Shown here in pieces: positions 30,768-33,423 of a DNA stretch of 33,423 nucleotides. The notes beneath the pieces were generated by a model. It was not told where the DNA came from. It made no database searches and saw nothing but the letters and a program-made list of their open reading frames with translations. Position 1 is the stretch's first letter, and every line of letters starts with the position of its first letter. Both the position numbers and the translations under genes were made by a program. This DNA comes from JBOGIG01 sp050742455 (GTDB lineage: Bacteria; Actinomycetota; Acidimicrobiia; Acidimicrobiales; JBOGIG01): contig JBOGIG010000058.1 of assembly GCA_050742455.1 (NCBI GenBank), forward strand, positions 1-33,423, written 5' to 3'.

Positions 30768-31573
30768 CAGCCCGGGTCGCCTGGGGACAGTTCGAGCACC
30801 CTCCCGGCTACGACCAACACCACCCGATCGGCGACATCGGCCACCGATTTATTGAGTTGACCCAGGGCATCGCGAAATGCATTTCCGATCCCGGTGGACG
30901 GATGCACCCCCAACCCGACCTCATCGGTCACCACCACTGTGTCGCCCAGGCGCTCCCCCAGGATCTTGACCAGGGCGGGGATGTCACAGACGAACCCGGC
31001 ACAACCGGCCAACCATGATCCCAGGGAATCAACCAGCACCGTTCCAGCGACATTTCGCAGCGCCGATTCAAGATCCCCTCCTGGCCCGATCTCCAACGTG
31101 GTCCAACCTTGGGGTCGGCGAGCTCGGTGGCGGGCGATCCGCTCAGCCATTTCGGCATCGGGGAGTCCGGCGCCTGTCGGACTGCCGCCGGCCGGACTGC
31201 CGCCTGTCGGACTGCCGCCTGTCGGAATGCCGCCTGTCGGATCCTGACGCTGTTCCTCGCTCATATCCGAGCCAGTGGCTATGTAGGTCACCGCACCGGC
31301 ACGGCCGTCAGCGGCCCGGCCCCCGGCAGCACGGCCCCCGGCAGCGCGGCCCTCAGCGGCCCGGCCCTCAGCAGCACGGCCCCCGGCAGCGCGGCCCTCA
31401 GCAGCCCGGCCCCCGGCAGCACGGCCCCCGGCAGCACGGCCGTCAGCTCCATCGGGTGCAGCGGCGTAGGAGGCCGCCATGTTCTCGGCGATCTCGGATT
31501 TGCCCGAGCGGGTTCCACCCAGCACCACCGCTAACAATTGGAATGGTCTCTCTGGTCGACGTCCACGCGTCAC
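30767..31573 (-). CDS. cobU: Adenosylcobinamide kinase/guanylyltransferase CobU, with repeat expansions
   Basis: About 268 aa from the chosen GTG, against roughly 180 for the family. The P-loop is VVLGGTRSGKSE (residues 17-28 region), and the guanylylated His lies in AERIARHRARRPQGW. VVTDEVGLGVHPSTGIGNAFRD is the third signature. Between P-loop and HR motif sit nine GRAA(G/E/D) units (residues 45-89) and four (T/A)GGxP units (113-132). GTG 31573 lies 25 nt past the riboswitch; TTG 31537 would give MLAVVLGGTRSGKS, closer to the family start. The long frame to 31789 reads through the riboswitch and is rejected. Confidence 0.9.
   Translation of the reverse strand: MTRGRRPERPFQLLAVVLGGTRSGKSEIAENMAASYAAAPDGADGRAAGGRAAGGRAAEGRAAGGRAAEGRAAEGRAAGGRAAGGRAADGRAGAVTYIATGSDMSEEQRQDPTGGIPTGGSPTGGSPAGGSPTGAGLPDAEMAERIARHRARRPQGWTTLEIGPGGDLESALRNVAGTVLVDSLGSWLAGCAGFVCDIPALVKILGERLGDTVVVTDEVGLGVHPSTGIGNAFRDALGQLNKSVADVADRVVLVVAGRVLELSPGDPG
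31178..31237 (-). repeat. 15-bp repeat encoding TGGSP units in CobU
   Basis: Four in-frame 15-bp units (plus-strand core GCCGCCTGTCGGA) encode TGGIP, TGGSP, TGGSP and AGGSP just before the guanylylation motif. Confidence 0.85.
31307..31441 (-). repeat. 15-bp repeat encoding nine GRAA units in CobU
   Basis: Nine consecutive in-frame 15-bp units encode GRAA followed by G, E or D, just after the P-loop helix. Units differ at a few positions, so both expansion and drift have occurred. Confidence 0.9.
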
Positions 31574-31597
31574 CTCTGGTCGGGGGCTCGGCACCGC

Positions 31598-31776
31598 TAC
31601 AGGCAGGTTTCCTGGCTCCCGGCTCGCGGCGCCCCTCGGCCTTCCCGCCCTGGTGGGCCGTGGCCTTGCCTTCCGACAATGAGGTTTGCTCCCCGGTGAC
31701 AGTTGCGGGACAGCCCCGGATTCACACCGGGTTCCCTGCGCTGCGTCCGCCACTCTACCTTGCCTGCACCACGGCA
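31598..31776 (-). promoter_or_regulatory. Cobalamin riboswitch
   Basis: On the minus strand the core GGTGTGAATCCGGGGCTG and CCCGCAACTGT (31739-31699) is the conserved cobalamin aptamer, and the B12 box reads GAGCCAGGAAACCTGCCT (31618-31601). The 5' part with AGTGGC and the GGAAGGC block in between are also present. The aptamer ends about 25 nt before the cobU GTG with no terminator hairpin, so control of translation initiation is more likely. Bound cobalamin would shut off the cob operon. Ends are approximate. Confidence 0.93.
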
Positions 31777-31815
31777 CGCCCCGACGCACGGCACCTCAAG
31801 GCCAAGCTTTGGGTG

Positions 31816-31834
31816 CCATACGTGATACCATACG
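31816..31834 (+). promoter_or_regulatory. vapBC promoter/operator (leaderless)
   Basis: CCATACG occurs at 31816-31822 and 31828-31834, 12 bp apart, a spacing suited to a ribbon-helix-helix repressor. TACCAT (31826-31831) ends 7 nt before the GTG at 31838, and no ribosome site is seen. On the other strand TATGGT (31832-31827) could be a -10 box for the cob operon, so the two promoters may overlap. Confidence 0.45.
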
Positions 31835-31837
31835 CGC

Positions 31838-32059
31838 GTGCACAAAACGACTGTCTACCTGCCGGAGGAACTCAAGCAGTCTCTGCGCCGGCTGGCCGCC
31901 AGGACCCAGCGCTCAGAGGCAGAGCTCATTCGAGAAGCCATTGCCGCCCAAGTCGGTTCGGCCGATCATCCCCGTCCCCAGGGTGGTCTTTTCGTCGGCA
32001 GCGATTCCCAGCTGGCAGGAAGGGTCGAGGAAGCCCTTGGCGGCTTCGGCGATCGCTGA
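31838..32059 (+). CDS. vapB: Ribbon-helix-helix antitoxin (VapB-like)
   Basis: A 73-aa antitoxin. Residues 2-40 form a ribbon-helix-helix DNA-binding domain: the strand HKTTVYLP, helix EELKQSLRRLAARTQR, and the second helix SEAELIREAIAAQV. The C-terminal part (GGLFVGSDSQLAGRVEEALGGFGDR) is of the kind that wraps the partner PIN toxin. The GTG start has no ribosome site and fits a leaderless message. Its stop lies 2 bp before the vapC ATG. It probably represses its own operon through the CCATACG repeats. Confidence 0.9.
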   Translation: MHKTTVYLPEELKQSLRRLAARTQRSEAELIREAIAAQVGSADHPRPQGGLFVGSDSQLAGRVEEALGGFGDR

Positions 32060-32061
32060 GC

Positions 32062-32481
32062 ATGCTGGTTTGCGACACCAGCGGTCTAATCGCATATTTC
32101 GATGCCGGTGACGCCCGAAGTGCCGAGGTCAGCGCGGTCATCCAGGCCGATCCCGGGCCGTTCGTAGTCTCGCCCTACGTCGTGGCCGAACTCGGCTACA
32201 TCCTGGCCACTCGCCGAGGGGTGCATGCCGAGTTAGTCGCCTTGAGGGAACTCTGCGGAGGGGCATGGGAGCTGCCGGCCATGGAGGCCGGCGAACTTAG
32301 AGAGATCTGCGCCGTGATCGACCGTTACCAGGATCAAAACATCGGCGTGGCTGACGCATCTCTGGTCATCCTGGCCAACCGCTACCGAACAGACCGCTTG
32401 CTCACCCTGGACCCGCGTCACTTTCGCGTTGTCAAGACGATGACCGGAAAGCCGTTCACCGTACTCCCCGACGCCTCTTGA
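32062..32481 (+). CDS. vapC: PIN domain toxin (VapC)
   Basis: A 139-aa PIN-domain ribonuclease. The acidic active site is visible: D5 (VCDTSGLIAYFD), E43 (YVVAELGYIL), D98 (NIGVADASLVILA) and D117 (LLTLDPRHFR). Length and motif order are typical of VapC, which cleaves tRNA or rRNA in studied cases. ATG 32062 lies 2 bp after the vapB stop; a frame open to 31015 upstream is only a shadow. The gene converges on the hydrolase at the window end. Confidence 0.93.
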   Translation: MLVCDTSGLIAYFDAGDARSAEVSAVIQADPGPFVVSPYVVAELGYILATRRGVHAELVALRELCGGAWELPAMEAGELREICAVIDRYQDQNIGVADASLVILANRYRTDRLLTLDPRHFRVVKTMTGKPFTVLPDAS

Positions 32482-32498
32482 CTTCGCGCTATTGATCG

Positions 32499-32570
32499 GC
32501 CCGGAGGAACGGGCTGTTGACTGTCCCGTAGGAACAGGCTGGAGTAGCGGCCTGGAGTAACGGCCTGGCC
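32499..32570. repeat. Nested tandem repeats after vapC, with weak hairpin
   Basis: CCCG-AGGAAC-GGCTG recurs at 32500-32516 and 32525-32541 (25-bp period, 15 of 17 identical). A 13-bp unit around CTGGAGTA recurs at 32538-32550 and 32551-32563. GCCCG-N6-CGGGC (32499-32514) could form a weak terminator stem between the convergent genes. Confidence 0.6.
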
Positions 32571-33423
32571 TATCGGTCGCCCGATTTGTGGGCCGTGACG
32601 TGATCGGCGATCAGGTCGGCCACCACCCCGGGGTAAACCTCGGGCAGCCAGTGGGATCCTCCCTCGATCACCTCGAGGCGATACGGCCCCCGACAAAAGG
32701 CCTGCGTGGTCTCGGGCCCCCGCCGGTGCAGGAATCGGTCGCCGGTCGACCATACATGCAGAGTTGGCACGTCAACCGGCTTGCGCAATTGCCGGGGATC
32801 GTTGAAGGGCAGGGCTCTATAGCAGTTGACCATGGCAGTGGCCGCCGATCGGTCAACGATGCGATCAATGTACCGATCGCTGTGCTCGGGCGAGAGCCCG
32901 GTCCGAGCCAGGATGGCGCTCACCCGGCGCGAGGCGTGGGGACCACCCGACAACACCAGCTCAGGCACCTTGGGCAATTGGAAGGCCAACATGTACCACG
33001 ACTTCATCAGTTGGGGGCTGGAGACAAGCGAGCGGACAAAAGCCCCGGGATGGGGAACCGACAGGGTCACCAGAGACGCCACCCGATCCGGTCGCTCCGC
33101 AGCCAAGGCCCAGGCCACGATGGCGCCCCAGTCATGGCCCACGATATGGGCGCGCTCCAGCCCCGCCGCATCAAGTAGGGCCACGATGTCTCCGGCCAAG
33201 AGCTCGGTCCGATAGGCCCGGCGACCCACCGGCCGGGCGCCGGGTGAGTATCCGCGCTGGTCAGGAGCCAGGGTACGAAAGCCTCGGGCCCCCAGGATCG
33301 CGCTGACATCGTCCCAGGCATGCATCCCCTGGGGGAAGCCGTGCAATAACACGACTGGCTCGCCACCGGCCTCACCGCCGTCGAGCACATCGAATACCAG
33401 GTCCCCATTGGCGTAGGTCTGCA
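32570..33423 (-). CDS. Alpha/beta hydrolase (epoxide hydrolase-like), 5'-truncated
   Basis: The frame is open to the right window edge (…QTYANGDLVFDVLDGG), so the first residues are missing; GTG 33388 is an internal codon rather than the likely start. The oxyanion motif is LLHGFPQGMHAW. The nucleophile elbow is IVGHDWGAIVA with Asp as nucleophile, as in epoxide hydrolases and haloalkane dehalogenases, not Ser esterases. The other triad members are D in VWSTGDRFLH and H in EGGSHWLPEV. About 272 residues are visible, near full length. It converges with vapC. The substrate is unknown. Confidence 0.92.
   Translation of the reverse strand, partial: QTYANGDLVFDVLDGGEAGGEPVVLLHGFPQGMHAWDDVSAILGARGFRTLAPDQRGYSPGARPVGRRAYRTELLAGDIVALLDAAGLERAHIVGHDWGAIVAWALAAERPDRVASLVTLSVPHPGAFVRSLVSSPQLMKSWYMLAFQLPKVPELVLSGGPHASRRVSAILARTGLSPEHSDRYIDRIVDRSAATAMVNCYRALPFNDPRQLRKPVDVPTLHVWSTGDRFLHRRGPETTQAFCRGPYRLEVIEGGSHWLPEVYPGVVADLIADHVTAHKSGDR

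Noticed and set aside
31307..31441. Possible CRISPR-like array
   Set aside because: The 15-bp units are contiguous with no spacers and lie in frame inside cobU.
31574..31789. Upstream extension of CobU to a GTG at 31789
   Set aside because: The extension is translated from the cobalamin riboswitch aptamer and does not resemble CobU.

Overview
The window is a dense, high-GC bacterial segment with short intergenic gaps, frequent GTG and TTG starts, and many ATGA or GTGA stop/start overlaps. The gene content suggests an actinobacterium: a CsoR copper repressor, an MhuD-like heme monooxygenase, a fused ChlI/ChlD-type chelatase partner for CobN, DUF2277, and apparent leaderless promoters. Acidimicrobiia is a plausible class, but this is inference. 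No tRNA, rRNA, insertion sequence, prophage or CRISPR array was seen.

Left part (1-9,907). A 5'-truncated ABM/NIPSNAP-like gene is followed by an aldo/keto reductase, which is divergent from a TetR-Rieske oxygenase pair with a candidate operator between them. Next come an AbiEii-type nucleotidyltransferase with a small partner gene, and an MhuD-like monooxygenase. A CsoR-controlled copper operon follows: CsoR operator, csoR, copZ, copA and a CDF metal exporter. A convergent membrane-anchored or secreted protein gene closes this part.

Middle part (10,061-19,504). DUF2277, a methyltransferase and an OsmC-like gene lie on the minus strand. An acetate module (satP-acs) has its own promoter. A GNAT and an APH-DUF6285 fusion kinase form a pair. 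A SnoaL-like protein, a second methyltransferase and a SRAP/YedK protein follow. A hicAB toxin-antitoxin module sits behind two tandem 16-bp palindromes.

Right part (19,666-33,423). A minus-strand cobalamin operon starts at a cobalamin riboswitch and reads cobU, cobS, cobD, a 17-codon mini-ORF, cobC, cobQ, cobN, a ChlI/ChlD fusion and a panE-like reductase, with nearly every junction overlapping or touching. It covers cobalt insertion, corrin amidation, aminopropanol attachment and nucleotide-loop assembly. A vapBC module is divergent from the riboswitch, and a 3'-complete but 5'-truncated alpha/beta hydrolase ends the window.

Three patterns stand out. First, the cob operon is full of short tandem repeats: in CobU, in the CobC tail, twice in CobQ (once copying its catalytic-histidine motif), and at the cobD-cobC junction. 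At that junction, two 25-bp duplications build a mini-ORF that keeps an ATGA coupling at both ends. Second, the first genes of all three toxin-antitoxin-like modules, plus DUF2277, have a TANNNT box ending exactly 7 nt before the start codon, as expected for leaderless transcripts. Third, tandem repeats sit immediately at or after several stop codons.
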